Shown here: in pieces, positions 1 through 10,845 of the stretch
Layout of the letters: every line of letters starts with the position of its first letter
Numbering within the stretch: position 1 is the stretch's first letter
DNA from: Hydractinia symbiolongicarpus
Lineage: Eukaryota; Cnidaria; Hydrozoa; Anthoathecata; Hydractiniidae
Length of the DNA stretch: 64,000 bases
NCBI RefSeq assembly: GCF_029227915.1
Contig: NC_079877.1
Coordinates: 11,779,351 to 11,843,350 of the forward strand
Reading direction: 5' to 3'
The notes under the pieces: generated by a model
What the model saw: the letters and a program-made list of their open reading frames with translations, nothing else
What the model was told of the DNA's origin: nothing
Database searches by the model: none
Translations under genes and position numbers: made by a program

Positions 1-690
1 TGCAGTTGTAATTGCCGTGACTACTTGGGGTGCACAATGGGTTGATACCAAAATTACTATCTACACAGACAATGAAGCCATTGTGCACATATGGAAAACG
101 GGCTCTTGTAAGTGTAAGGATATCATGAGGCTTTTGCGGTTGCTGTTCTTCTTCATTGCTAACCATAACATAAATGTTCTAATGCATCATATTTATGGGA
201 AATCAAATACTTACGCTAATTTACTCTCCCGTTTACAGGTCAACCAGTTTAAGAAGCAGTGTACATACGCCGAGCCGCACCCCACCCCTCTTTCGCCGTT
301 GATCCTGGACCTCTTAGAGTAACCATAAATAATTTTCTTGATGCTGCGCTTTCACCAAATACCAGACTTACTTACCGTGCTGGACTAAAATCTTATAGAA
401 TGTTTTGCAATCAATTTCGGTTTCCGATGTTCCGGCTAGTTCAATTAAGACTCCAATTGTATGTCACCTTTATGTCCGCTCGTGTTAAATACTCTACAAT
501 CAAAGTGTACTTGTGTGGTATACAGTACCAAAGCTTGGTTTCCGGCTTCAGAGAAAATTTCAGACATGGGTAGACTATTTTACGTGTTTTAGAATTGGTG
601 GGGCGTCTTCCGCAATTAAGATTTTAGGAAGATGGTCCAGTGATTGTTACCGTCGATATATACATCTCCCAGACAGAGTTCTTAAGAATT
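1..690 (+). pseudogene. 3' part of a DIRS-order retrotransposon: RNase H and broken tyrosine recombinase
   Basis: Frame 17-322 reads as the end of a DIRS/Ngaro-type RNase H. It contains 'YTDNEAIVHIWKTGS' and ends in the family's 'NTYANLLSRLQV' motif, where the invariant final Asp of RNase H is expected. An overlapping frame (about 310-573) matches the N-terminal SAM-like core-binding region of the linked tyrosine recombinase ('SPNTRLTYRAGLKSYRMFC'). The C-terminal catalytic end reappears in another frame at about 585-690 ('FRIGGASS', 'ILGRWSSDCYRRYIH'). The middle of the recombinase, which should hold the catalytic Arg and the first His motif, is missing, so this copy has an internal deletion and a frameshift. 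The reverse transcriptase would lie left of the window. Host-genome selfish element; not expected to be functional. Confidence 0.75.
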
Positions 691-891
691 AGTGTTCCAA
701 CATGGCTAACCTAAGGGACGTGCCCAAGTTGTGGGATATACGTTTTGTATAAAAATTATAACAATTAACATTGTGTAGTTGTATTGCTCTTTATGCGTAT
801 ATTGTTGTTGATTATATGGAAACATAGTTTTTCTCACCAAGATACTTAGATTTTCCTGTGTTATGCCTGTGCCAATTTGGGGACAATTTGG

Positions 892-1725
892 GGATGTCGG
901 GCTTCCTAAGTCAGCCAGAAGTTTGGACAGATACACGTGTGTGGCCTGTTGATTATATCATTACTTGATATTATTACTGTATGCTATTATTAATTTATAA
1001 TATTATTATTATTTATATTGAAGAATAGAAGAGAATAATGAGATGTGAGGAAGTAATGCCGTGGGAGACATTCACAATTGCAGTGCAGCCAAGATGTGCA
1101 TGTCATTGTGAGTGTGTCATACCATTAAAGTGCATTATGACGAAGAGAATAATGAGATATGCCGTGGTAGACATTCAAGCTTGTCGTACCATTGAAGTGC
1201 ATATGTAATGCCGTGGGAGACATTCAAGCTTGTCGTTCCATTGAAGTGCATTATGATGAAATGATGATGAAATGCCGTGGTAGACATTCAAGCTTGTCGT
1301 ACCATTGAAGTGCATTGTGACAGGAGAATAATGAGATATGCCGTGGGAGACATTCAAGCTTGTCGTACCATTGAAGTGCATATGATGAAATTAATGCCGT
1401 GGGGGACATTCAAGCTTGTCCTACCATTGAAGTGCATTATGATGAAATGCTGTGGGAGACACTCACAATGGAGTGCAGCCAAGATGTACATGTCATTGTG
1501 AGTGTCTCATACTATTTAAGTGCATATGCTGGGGTTAGTGCTGTTTTTGTATCTGCACATGTATCTGTCCTGCCTGTTATTGTTTAATCTTATTGCCTGG
1601 CATCCCAATCCATGCCCCAAATATACAATTGCGTTCCAATGCGAAGGATGTTGTATAAATTTATTTCATAATACAATGTTCTCTACTATTATGATGTGTT
1701 TTTACTGAGGAACCCGGACAATTAA
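892..1725. repeat. 834-bp direct repeat, left copy (candidate Ngaro-type B1 or LTR)
   Basis: This stretch recurs at 2327-3160 with an offset of exactly 1435 bases. I saw only one substitution (t/c within the minisatellite, near 1450/2885). It starts about 200 bases after the end of the recombinase remnant. It holds an internal minisatellite at about 1055-1500 and ends with 'ACCCGGACAATTAA'. The inner boundaries TGTCGGG (895) and CCCGGACA (to 1720) look LTR-like. However, identity continues a few bases beyond them on both sides and no target duplication flanks the pair. Near-identity indicates recent duplication or recent retrotransposition. Confidence 0.85.
1055..1500. repeat. Minisatellite, about 53-66 bp units, inside the left direct repeat
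   Basis: Six to seven irregular units start with GCCGTGGGAGACATTCAAGC and include 'TACCATTGAAGTGCAT', separated by short runs of ATGATGAAAT or GAGAATAATGAGATAT. Unit lengths vary because the spacers vary. The same array is present at about 2490-2935 in the right copy. Short open frames across it arise from the repeat and are not considered genes. Confidence 0.85.
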
Positions 1726-2326
1726 ATGGAGCTAAATGAACATTTAGCTCATGTTAATTGTGGTGACTGCAGTAATGTCTCGGTTGCCTTGTACTTACTA
1801 ATGTTCTTAGGATCACATATAAGGAAACTTTACTTGAAACAATATTGGTCAATACAGGATGGGAGACTTGCCTCGCCTACCAGATTTAAGATGCCTCGCT
1901 TATTAGGACAGGCCTATAAATACCTGTATATTACCCATTTCAAGTTTGGCTCTGCAAACAACCAGTTAGAGCTAAAGATTCCCACCCGCCCTCCCTATAC
2001 TATTCATAATGTTGTGTAGGGTTTGCCAAACTAACAACATTTTGTTTTGTTTTATGTGATGTCACTCTGGTCAACCAATGCGGAGTATCATTGCCTCATC
2101 ACCACATAGCGTTCGTCACCACAACCAATGTTAAAGACACAGCCGAGTTCAGTATATGACTGGTTTAAACTGGCTTATCGCTCACGCATCAACAAAGATG
2201 GAGACACTTGCTCTAGCTGCACGGTTTCCTTGAACAACTATTTGGCTAGCAGTGTTGTCAAGGTTTTAGTCCAGCATTGGGAGCAAGAGTCCTGGCTAAT
2301 TACACATTGCGCGTTTTAACTGATAG
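1726..2326. other. 601-bp spacer between the direct repeats (candidate A2 segment)
   Basis: This unique segment lies between the two 834-bp repeats. Two modest open frames (1726-2019, 2128-2319) show no recognisable domain. In a Ngaro/PAT-type element the order is A1, coding region, B1, A2, B2. Under that model this segment would be A2, and a copy (A1) should lie just upstream of the element's first gene, left of this window. Under an LTR model it would be an implausibly short internal region with no visible polypurine tract before the right repeat. Confidence 0.5.
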
Positions 2327-3160
2327 GGATGTCGGGCTTCCTAAGTCAGCCAGAAGTTTGGACAGATACACGTGTGTGGCCTGTTGATTATATCATTACT
2401 TGATATTATTACTGTATGCTATTATTAATTTATAATATTATTATTATTTATATTGAAGAATAGAAGAGAATAATGAGATGTGAGGAAGTAATGCCGTGGG
2501 AGACATTCACAATTGCAGTGCAGCCAAGATGTGCATGTCATTGTGAGTGTGTCATACCATTAAAGTGCATTATGACGAAGAGAATAATGAGATATGCCGT
2601 GGTAGACATTCAAGCTTGTCGTACCATTGAAGTGCATATGTAATGCCGTGGGAGACATTCAAGCTTGTCGTTCCATTGAAGTGCATTATGATGAAATGAT
2701 GATGAAATGCCGTGGTAGACATTCAAGCTTGTCGTACCATTGAAGTGCATTGTGACAGGAGAATAATGAGATATGCCGTGGGAGACATTCAAGCTTGTCG
2801 TACCATTGAAGTGCATATGATGAAATTAATGCCGTGGGGGACATTCAAGCTTGTCCTACCATTGAAGTGCATTATGATGAAATGCCGTGGGAGACACTCA
2901 CAATGGAGTGCAGCCAAGATGTACATGTCATTGTGAGTGTCTCATACTATTTAAGTGCATATGCTGGGGTTAGTGCTGTTTTTGTATCTGCACATGTATC
3001 TGTCCTGCCTGTTATTGTTTAATCTTATTGCCTGGCATCCCAATCCATGCCCCAAATATACAATTGCGTTCCAATGCGAAGGATGTTGTATAAATTTATT
3101 TCATAATACAATGTTCTCTACTATTATGATGTGTTTTTACTGAGGAACCCGGACAATTAA
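2327..3160. repeat. 834-bp direct repeat, right copy (candidate B2)
   Basis: Partner of 892-1725 and practically identical to it, including the minisatellite (about 2490-2935). The flank to the right, from 3161 on, is unrelated to the segment following the left copy, so 3160 is the likely outer end of the element. Confidence 0.85.
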
Positions 3161-3536
3161 CATTGTCTTTCCAAACAACGAAAACTTTTATTTCGATTTC
3201 CAAACCGCCTTGTAAAAGAGGAGAACACCCACTACCGTGGATTCAACTGTTGCAGTAATCTTTGCTTCATGTGATATCACACATTCTAAAATTTGCGTTA
3301 ATTAAATGCATTTTTGAAAACAACCTTGCTCAACTGCGTTGATTAAATGCCTTTTTCAAAATAATTTCATTGAACCCCATTTCATGACTGTTAATTTAAT
3401 TTGCGTTAATTTCTTCACTCGTTAATTTCATGGAATAAGGTATGTGTCTGGGGTGAAAAATGTTTTAACATTGTTAAGATTTTGTTGGTATTTTTTGTCA
3501 TGTTTTTACATGTTTTTTAAACTTAACTCATTAACT

Positions 3537-3720
3537 TTGTGTGAAAGACTTAAGTTCAATTCCCCTTCTTGGTGGCGATTCAATATGGGCGAGTAAATGA
3601 TATCATAGCTCCAGGTTAACCCAAATCATGTGAGGCAAATTGGGGAGATGGCGCAATGTGTGGGCCGTTGGATGTTGCAGCAGGGAGCTGTCTGGTAGCG
3701 CTGACCCTAATACACCTTTA
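3537..3720 (+). repeat. Diverged 5' part of a tRNA-derived SINE
   Basis: Contains the promoter B-box-like 'AGTTCAATTCCCCTTCTTGG' and the body phrases 'GGTTAACCCAAATCATGTGA' and 'TGTGTGGGCCGTTGGATGTT', shared with the fuller copies at 11617 and 37290. The 3' end with the ATCT tail is missing, so this is an older, truncated copy. Confidence 0.75.
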
Positions 3721-5307
3721 CGATAATTCAATTGTACATGCGTTCCTACGGCTCTCCATCGCTTTACAATACCGAAAAAAGGAGGTAAAAATCGTGCTTT
3801 TATGAGAGTTTGTTAGATGCAAAAGCGTGTTTTCTCCAGTTTTTTAACTTCTGTCGAATTAATTTCTTTCAAATTTTCAGGAAACGTTGATAATAATAAA
3901 ATACAACTTATGTGTACTTTCCATTAAAAACAAAACGTGACAAGAAAAGTTATCACAAAAAACGTGTTTTCTCCTTAATAAACTCTTATAAAAGTGTGAT
4001 GTTTACCTCCTCTGATCGTAAAATAAGCTGCGATGGAGTGTTAGTTTTCCCGAATTATCGTAAAGGTTATTGGGTCTCTGGCGTTAGCCACGGCTGTTTC
4101 GCTACGGTCAAACCGCGGACAAAATTAAAATGGCTTCCACAATTTTTTTTGAAATTTTGTATTTTTATCATTTTTTAAGTTTTTGAAACTTTTTTTGTAT
4201 TGTTTTAATTTTACTGAAATAAAAAGTATTAAAATGACCTACTTTTCTACTTTTTTAATATATAAATATGTTATACATGTGTGTTATGGATTTCGAGTTA
4301 TTTCGTCGAATAAAACACACAAAATTAAAAAAAACATTATTTTTGGCGAAAGTATACCATCTTTCGAACCTCGTGGCAACGCCGCGCTACTAGCTACGGA
4401 CTTGACAGTTGGTGTGGGGGGCCTGGAAACAAGGTTCTATCGCCCAGTACCGTGCACCGTTCGTCTCACAAACTATAAACTACTTAAATTTTAAGTTAAA
4501 GTCTTCTTCAGGCGCTAAAAAAGAGAAGAAAAAGTTCCCAAAGTGGTGCACGGGAATTTGGTTGGTGTGATCCCTTTTCTGCCTAATTAAATAAGTATCT
4601 AAACTTCTAAGAGAGTCATAGCGATGCCATTTAATGTTTTGTTAGGTATGGTTTTTCTCAAAAAAATTACGGCGGCGTGGTGTTTACCTTGGACTTGATT
4701 GCTCGACCCGGGAATCCTGGTTCGAAACCGGAATTTCTCGAAAATGTTGGAATAAACGAGACAACGGTGTCTTTGCAATTTTTTAGCTAGCTAAAGTTTG
4801 GCAGAGCACGAGGTAAGGGACAAAACAGGAAACTACTTTATTTTGCAGGGATTTTATTATTATTTTTGTGCTATTAGAGCACCCTTAAGTTTAAGAAATT
4901 GTTTTACAGCTTGTAAAACTTTAAGCGTGGATAATTGTTATCTTTTTTAATCTTGCTTCTCCTGTTTTATATTTTTCTGTAAAGAGTAGCTATTTTTTGG
5001 TCCTACAGTTTTGCATTTTGTAGCTAAGTAACTTAATACTTCTTTTTTTTTATTTAGTTAAGACTTTGGTGGGCTTTCTCAAGATGAAATTGTTGAATTC
5101 AAAGATGTTTTTAGCTACCTAGCTAGCTAATCTTGGCTTTAACACAAGATTGGGTGCTATTTTATACAGTTTATAAAGAAACACAAAATGATTGCTTTGT
5201 ATATATATAATAAATAAAATATTTATGCACAACTTGAGGTATTTTCTTCTAGCATGATAAACTAAAAGTTGAAACCGTCGACTCTGAATGATGTTTTATT
5301 TAATATA
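3721..5307. other. Non-coding stretch
   Basis: AT-rich with several short frames (3912-4178, 4183-4494) that show no domain, no intron signals and no family resemblance. Short CTAG-type runs occur near 5105-5130. I see no gene here. Confidence 0.6.
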
Positions 5308-5309
5308 TA

Positions 5310-5338
5310 CAGTGCCGATCGCGAGTAAAGCTACACAT
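5310..5338 (+). repeat. Left terminal inverted repeat of the Tc1-type element
   Basis: 29 bases, begins CAGTGCCGATCGCGAGTA and ends TACACAT. Perfect reverse complement of 10071-10099. Preceded by TA at 5308-5309. Confidence 0.95.
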
Positions 5339-6012
5339 CTTTGAGAGTACGAGTGCAAATAAATGCGAGTAAAATAGTTCAGAGTGAGAGTACAATGCGA
5401 GTGCGAGTAAAATAAACGAGAGTAATCTTTTTAATAACGCGAGTACGCAATAATTAAACTACCCGCGAGTAAATCTTTAAAAAAATATATCATGTTACTC
5501 GCGAGTTATATTAAAGAAAAACATAAGACTTTAATTTTAATTCACCATTTAATTTTTTTTTAATTTAGTTTATAATTAAAAAATAAATTTTTAAGTTCAA
5601 CTTTTGTGTCTCTTCTTTAAATGCTTTCGCTACTTTCGTTATGTGAAATCACTTCCAGCATGTTCTTTCGCAAACACAGAGTCAGAATGATATCTAATTA
5701 TAGTTATGGTGATCAATTGCCACATGCAGACTTTGCTTTCTGAATATTTTTCAACAAACATTGCTTTATAACTCAGACAACAATCTGTATAATTTTAAAA
5801 TATCGCCGTAGAAACAGGACGTCACTAAGCTTGTTATCTTTTTGTTTTTGTTGGGATGTTTAAAGATCGAAGCAACAAAATAACGTGAGGGATTTTTTTT
5901 ATAAAAAAAAACAGTTTAATGTTTAATGATATATTTTTTTAAAAAAATCTAAAAATAAAAAATATTTACATCTAAAAAAATATTTACAAAAAAGTTATTA
6001 ACTGAAAGAGTT

Positions 6013-7519
6013 TTATGACTGCAACATGCATGATTTATAATTTTTCTTTGTTCTGTTGCTACGTCGTATAAATTCATCAATTGCACGTTGACAGTCCCTC
6101 CATGCACCCGGTGCAGCCATGTTGGTTGGATAAAACTTCCAACAAAAAGCTTTAACAATATCTTGTTTGTAGCCATCAATCGCAGGTTTTTTAACTCCTC
6201 GACAATTTCTTCCTACAAGCTCCTTGTGGTCAAATAATTTAGCCAGCAACAGATAGCTAAAGTTTTTGAAAGATGTCGCCCCTTGTCTCACTTCATTGGC
6301 TATCGGCCAGAATTCGGTCGGAATTTCTATAGTAGGAGCTGTGTCCACCTTGTATTTTTTTCTATTTAATCTTTCATTTATTTGAAAATCGTCATCATCA
6401 ATATTCGTCCTCTGCATCGCCTTTAGTGGAGACAACCCCTGGACTGAAGGTAATGCTTCGTCACTGTCGTCGATAAAGTTTGCGGATAAGGCAATTGCAT
6501 TCCCTTCCAACGCAGCTAGTCGCTTTTCTAGTCTTTCAATGATTTGTCGCATAGCAGCACAATCGCACGTGCACTGCTTTGTTTGCTCGGGATAATTCGG
6601 AAAAAGTGTTGTTCTAACGGCAGGTGTTGATTGCAGAGGTCTGGCTGGTGAAGGCGGAGAAAAAGGTAGGTCGGGAAGAATAGAAGTGGATAGTGTCGAA
6701 GTAGGTGGCGAAAATGATGGCAGTGGTTTTCCAGGTGAAACCAATAACTTTAGAAAGGAGAATGTGTTTTCAACTTCATCGTTTTGCGTCTTCGGCGTTT
6801 CTTCGGCGGTGTTTTCCACTTTATCCTTTGGCGGTTCTTCGGCGGTGTTTTCTACTTTACCATTTTGTGCCTTCCGCGGTTCTCGTAAAACATCACTAAA
6901 ATCAACTTGGTAATTTAGTTGTGGGACTTTGTAATTTATTTCTACAGCTGCACTCTAAAAAGAAGTTTATAATACATAAATTAGATAAAGAATAAAATTT
7001 CTGTGCTGATTCTTACGACAAATTTTTTATAAACTAACATCCTTTTTGACGAACTTCTTCTGAGGTTTTACTAATGTTTCGCCTGTTGTCCGTTTTTTAT
7101 TGTTTTTAATGTTTTTTATTTTTTCTTCTTTTTTTTTTTCTCCGACCTCTTCGATGATAAATGTTTTCTCGTTGTTCAACCAATCTCTTTCAAACTGTGT
7201 GCAATTTGACCATTCATCTAAAAAGAAAGAAAAAAATCATTATTACTAACAGTAAAAATTTAACTTAGCCTCTGTTTTTCTTTAGGTCGTTTACAAAACT
7301 ATACTTACTGTTTAGAAATAAAATTGTAGCTTTGTGATTTTGTACATTCTTTCCGCTACCCCATCGCACAAATACATTGTCGTCAACGCTCAGTAACTTT
7401 TCTTCCCTATTTACAATATCTTTAGTTTTGACAGAACCAATACATTTATCTTCATCGAAGAAGACGCATGCATATTTGTATGTTTTAACTCTTGTTTGAC
7501 TGAAAAATGATGATGCCAT
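6013..7519 (-). CDS. BEN-domain protein carried by the transposon (three exons)
   Basis: Exons inferred from splice sites: 7519-7306 (ATG at 7519, donor GTAAGT), 7219 to about 7041 (acceptor TTTTTAG, donor GTTAGT) and about 6955-6013. Phases join correctly across both introns. The first exon encodes a short N-terminal domain ('KYACVFFDEDKCIGSV', 'NVFVRWGSGKNVQNHKA'). The middle is Lys- and Pro-rich and low in complexity, with a short coiled coil after 'CTCDCAAMRQIIERLEKRLA'. The C-terminal ~100 residues match the BEN fold by eye: 'FSYLLLAKLFDHKELVGRNC', then 'KPAIDGYKQDIVKAFCWKF', then 'WRDCQRAIDEFIRR'. BEN domains bind DNA and chromatin partners, so this could bind transposon ends or silence/target insertion; that is inference. 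An ATG further upstream (7615) lies in repeat sequence and seems a worse start. Divergent from the transposase. Confidence 0.7.
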
Positions 7520-7599
7520 AGTGAACTCAGATAAATGAAGACACTTAAAATGAATTCCTAAAGAAGCAAACTCTTTTATAGCTAGTTTTCGGCTTTTTT

Positions 7600-8290
7600 C
7601 ATTTCTTACTCTCATTGTACTCGGGAGTGCAAAAACAGAGTCATTAAATAAGGAATTTGATTTTCGGCTTTTTTATTTCTCACTCTAACTATACTCGGGA
7701 GTACAAAAACAAAGGTTATTAAATGATGAATGAAATGTTCGGCTTTTTTTTATTTCCTACTCTCATTGTACTCGGGAGTGCAAAAACAAGTCATTATAAT
7801 AGAAATTTAATTACCTGCTTTGTTTTATACTCTTACTATACTCGGGAGTACAAAAACAAAGGTTATTAAATGATGAATGAAATGTTCGGCTTTTTTTTAT
7901 TTCCTACTCTCATTGTACTCGGGAGTGCAAAAACAGAGTCATTAAATAAGAAATTTAATTACCTGCTTTGTTTTATACTCTTACTATACTCGAGAGTACA
8001 AAAACAAAGGTTATTAAATGATAAATAAAATGTTCGGCTTTTTTTTATTTCCTACTCTCATTGTACTCCGGAGCGAAAAAACAGAGTCATTAAATAAGAA
8101 ATTCGATTTTCGGCTTTTTTATCCCTTACTCTAACTATACTCGGGAGTACAAAAACAAAGGTTATTAAATGATGAATGAAATTTTCGGCTCTTTTATTTC
8201 TTACTCTAACTGTACTCGGGAGTGAAAAAACAGAAGTGATTAATAGGGAATTTGTTTTTCGGTTTTTTATTTCTTATCAACAAACCAAAA
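7600..8290. promoter_or_regulatory. Divergent intergenic array of ~73-bp repeats with TACTCGGGAGTA motifs
   Basis: About nine copies of a near-palindrome, ACTCGGGAGT (arms TACTC/GAGTA), recur at about 73-base intervals (7619, 7693, 7768, 7839, 7917 and onward to 8214). Each is followed by 'CAAAAACA' and then 'GTTCGGCTTTTTTTTATTT'. One copy near 8064 is degenerate. The array fills the space between the BEN gene and the transposase. The arm word GAGTA is the same one that is enriched beside the terminal repeats. This suggests a bidirectional control region and/or internal protein-binding sites. Confidence 0.75.
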
Positions 8291-8306
8291 AGAAGGAGCA
8301 CTCGAA

Positions 8307-9326
8307 ATGGGGAAACAATTACCTGATCATGTTCGTCAAAGAATTATCAATTTAAAAAATGAAAACCTTGGTGTCACCGAAATTAAGAAAAGACTTAAAA
8401 GTGAAGGATATAATGTTGGAAGGTCAGCGATATATCGTCTTTTTCAAAAGTGGGCCAAGCATCATTATATCGCAAATCTTCCAAGGAAACCGAAGTCACC
8501 AATAAATGTTACAAACCCCGTTCTCGATTTTATCGACACCTGCATGGAGAAAAACGACGAACTCACTGCTAACAAGCTTAGACAACTTTTGCTTCAGCAA
8601 TTTAATGTTAGCTTTTCTACAAGTAAAATCAAAAGATTAAGACGTGGTCTCGGTTGGTACTCCACTGGGACAAAGTACTGTCAACTTGTAAGGGAAGTAA
8701 ATCGTCAAAAAAGGCTTATCTTCGCTAAAAAAGTACAAGAAATGGAAGATGATTTCGGCAATGTTTTATGGACAGACGAGAGTTGCATTCAAATGGACTG
8801 GAACGGAAAGGTATCTTTTCATCGCTGGTGGGAGCCAGCAAAATTAAAAGGAAAACCAAAACATCCTTTTAAACTTAACGTTTGGGGATGCATATCAAAA
8901 CGTGGCGCATCTCCAATTTTAATTTTTCACGGCATAATGGACAAAGAGTTCTACTCTGAAGAAATTTTAAAAAATACGTTGAAACCGTTTATTTCCGATG
9001 TATTTCCAGATGGGCATAGGTTTATGCAAGATAACGACCCCAAACACACCAGTTTGAAAGCGTCGCAAGTGATGCAGGAAAATCAAATAAACTGGTGGAA
9101 AACCCCGCCTGAATCACCAGACATGAACCCTATAGAAAACTTTTGGCATGAAATGAAGGAAAAAATTCGAAATGATTATAAACCGCACACGAAAGAAGAA
9201 TTGGTAAATGCAATTTCGGAAATATGGTCGGCTGTGACGCCAGAAAAATGCCGAAAGTATATTTCACACTTACGCAAGGTAATTCCGAAAGTCATTGAAA
9301 GAAACGGAAAGGCATCTGGTTTTTAA
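8307..9326 (+). CDS. Tc1/mariner-type DD34E transposase
   Basis: 339 residues, one open frame, ATG at 8307, of normal length for the family. The N-terminal ~110 residues form paired helix-turn-helix DNA-binding segments ('LGVTEIKKRLKSEGYNVGRS', later 'FSTSKIKRLRRGLGW'). The catalytic domain shows the three acidic positions: D157 in 'VLWTDESC', D242 in 'MQDNDPKHTS' and E277 in 'SPDMNPIENFWHEMK', with 34 residues between the second and third. It should cut and paste the element at TA sites by binding the terminal repeats. It faces right, divergent from the BEN gene. No frameshift or stop is seen, so activity is plausible. Close relatives are the IS630/Tc1 group; assignment to a named subfamily needs a tree. 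Confidence 0.93.
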   Translation: MGKQLPDHVRQRIINLKNENLGVTEIKKRLKSEGYNVGRSAIYRLFQKWAKHHYIANLPRKPKSPINVTNPVLDFIDTCMEKNDELTANKLRQLLLQQFNVSFSTSKIKRLRRGLGWYSTGTKYCQLVREVNRQKRLIFAKKVQEMEDDFGNVLWTDESCIQMDWNGKVSFHRWWEPAKLKGKPKHPFKLNVWGCISKRGASPILIFHGIMDKEFYSEEILKNTLKPFISDVFPDGHRFMQDNDPKHTSLKASQVMQENQINWWKTPPESPDMNPIENFWHEMKEKIRNDYKPHTKEELVNAISEIWSAVTPEKCRKYISHLRKVIPKVIERNGKASGF

Positions 9327-9619
9327 AAAACTACTTTATGTAATAAAACTGAACATTCAAACTGAACGGTAAAAGTTATTTGTATATATACTTTCATTTT
9401 AACAACTAATACATTTTTTACTATACTTTTGTTGTTGTTTGTTTTTTCTCTTTTTATCCTCAATGTTTTTGATGATATTGAAACGTAGTTCTGGGCACAG
9501 ACTTTTTATTAATAGGCAAAAAAAAAATTAAAAAAAAACATGTAATCTCTTACTCTCAGTTTTTTTATGCCACAATAAATTTGTTTTACTTTCTAAACAA
9601 CACAGTCTTTTTCACTATT

Positions 9620-9870
9620 TAAAATTAAAGTTTAATTTTTTTAACTTAATTTTTTTAAAGTTTACAATATAATATCTCTCGCAAGAAAAGTTTAATTTTT
9701 TTAACTTAATTTTTTTTAAAGTTTACAATTTAATATCTCTCGCAAAAAAAGTTTAATTTTTTTAACCTAATTTTTTTAAAGTTTACAATTTATTATCTCT
9801 CGCAAAAAAAGTTTAATTTTTTTAACTTGATTTTTTTAACGTTTACAATTTAATATCTCTCGCAAAAAAA
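9620..9870. repeat. ~61-bp tandem repeat, about four copies
   Basis: Units contain AGTTTAATTTTTTTAACTTA followed by AAAGTTTACAAT and ATATCTCTCGCAA. The ATCTCTCGCA word recurs near 9673, 9735, 9796 and 9856. It lies downstream of the transposase inside the element. Probably structural; no coding content. Confidence 0.85.
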
Positions 9871-10070
9871 TTAAATGTGTTCACGCGCGTATTACTTTGA
9901 CTTTAAAAACTGTACTTATGTGAGTACACTTGCGAGTAAAAATATAATTAATCATTGAGAGTATGATTAACAAAAATGCGAGTAATATCATTTTAGTTGT
10001 ACTCGCGTTGTACTCGGGAGTGAATTACTCGCACTCTCACTGTTTTATTTTTGTACTCTTACTCTCGAAA

Positions 10071-10099
10071 ATGTGTAGCTTTACTCGCGATCGGCACTG
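10071..10099 (-). repeat. Right terminal inverted repeat of the Tc1-type element
   Basis: Perfect reverse complement of 5310-5338. Followed by TA at 10100-10101. Confidence 0.95.
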
Positions 10100-10129
10100 T
10101 AGATGTCACATATTTGACCCGAAAAACCT

Positions 10130-10500
10130 TAGGACCAAAAGTGACCCTTTGGACAATTTCGGACAGTTTAATATTTCATCTACATCATCTTTAATGGCCT
10201 CAGAATCCAAAGTAATGTTTTTTATTTAGTTAATAAACAAACTTTAAGCATACATTAAGGCTCCATAGGCTGTTTTTCACATATTTCACACATTTGGCCC
10301 AAAAATAACCCTTTGGACAATTTCGGACAGACTAATATTTCATCTACATCATCCTTAATGGTCTTAGAATCCAAAGCAATGTTTTTTATTCAGTTAATAA
10401 ATAAACTTTAAGCATATATTAAGGCTCTTAAGGCCGTTTTTCACATAGTTCTCACATTTGGCCCAAATATAACCCTTTGGACAATTTCGGACAGTAATAA
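10130..10500. repeat. ~164-bp tandem repeat, about 2.3 copies
   Basis: The words CCCTTTGGACAATTTCGGAC begin at 10145, 10309 and 10473, a steady 164-base spacing. Between them 'CATCTACATCATC', 'TTAATGG' and 'AACTTTAAGCATA' are conserved. It begins about 30 bases from the end of the transposon. No gene is seen in this stretch. Confidence 0.85.
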
Positions 10501-10845
10501 AATTAAGTAATTTTCATTCCAGATATTTAACCTAACCTGTGGACCATAAAAAACATGTTTTTTTAACTTTATTCCAGAAATTTTGTGGAAGACATTTATC
10601 TAAATGATAATTTTTAAGTCATTTTTAGACATTTTGGCCTAAATTTACCAATTTCGGACAGGTGTCCAAAAAAAATTTCTTTTAATAATATGGACAATTT
10701 ATCTAAGATTATTATTCTTTTTACAGAATATAAAAATCTTATTTTGTTCTTGAGATATCCTATTTTAACTGAGAGGGTAAATCGAATTATTTTTTCGTAG
10801 CATTTTTGTCCGCTCCGAAACAGCTGTAGCCCAAAATGAGCATTA

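Larger units (their letters stand above)
5310..10099 (+). mobile_element. Complete Tc1/mariner-type transposon carrying a transposase and a BEN-domain gene
   Basis: The first 29 bases (5310-5338, starting CAGTGCCGATCGCGAGTA) are a perfect inverted match of 10071-10099. Similarity continues imperfectly for roughly 30 more bases. The dinucleotide TA flanks both ends (5308-5309 and 10100-10101), as expected for Tc1/mariner insertion. Both subterminal zones are rich in repeated GCGAGTA/GAGAGTA words (5339-5520 and 9890-10070). At 4790 bp it is about three times the usual Tc1 length. Inside are a divergent pair of genes: a DD34E transposase on plus (8307-9326) and a BEN-domain protein on minus (7519-6013). 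An array of short repeats separates them. The transposase frame is open and the ends are perfect, so the copy looks young. Confidence 0.9.

Noticed and set aside
1175-1587. Open frames in the minisatellite (both copies)
   Set aside because: They are read-through of a tandem repeat in several frames and both strands; no domain.
892-3155. The 834-bp repeats as LTRs of a short LTR retrotransposon (TGTCGGG...CCCGGACA ends)
   Set aside because: No target duplication flanks the pair, identity extends past the TG/CA ends, no primer-binding site or polypurine tract is visible, and the pair follows a tyrosine-recombinase remnant.
4680-4740. tRNA gene near a GGTTCGAAACC motif
   Set aside because: Only a B-box-like word is present; no cloverleaf could be folded from the surrounding bases.
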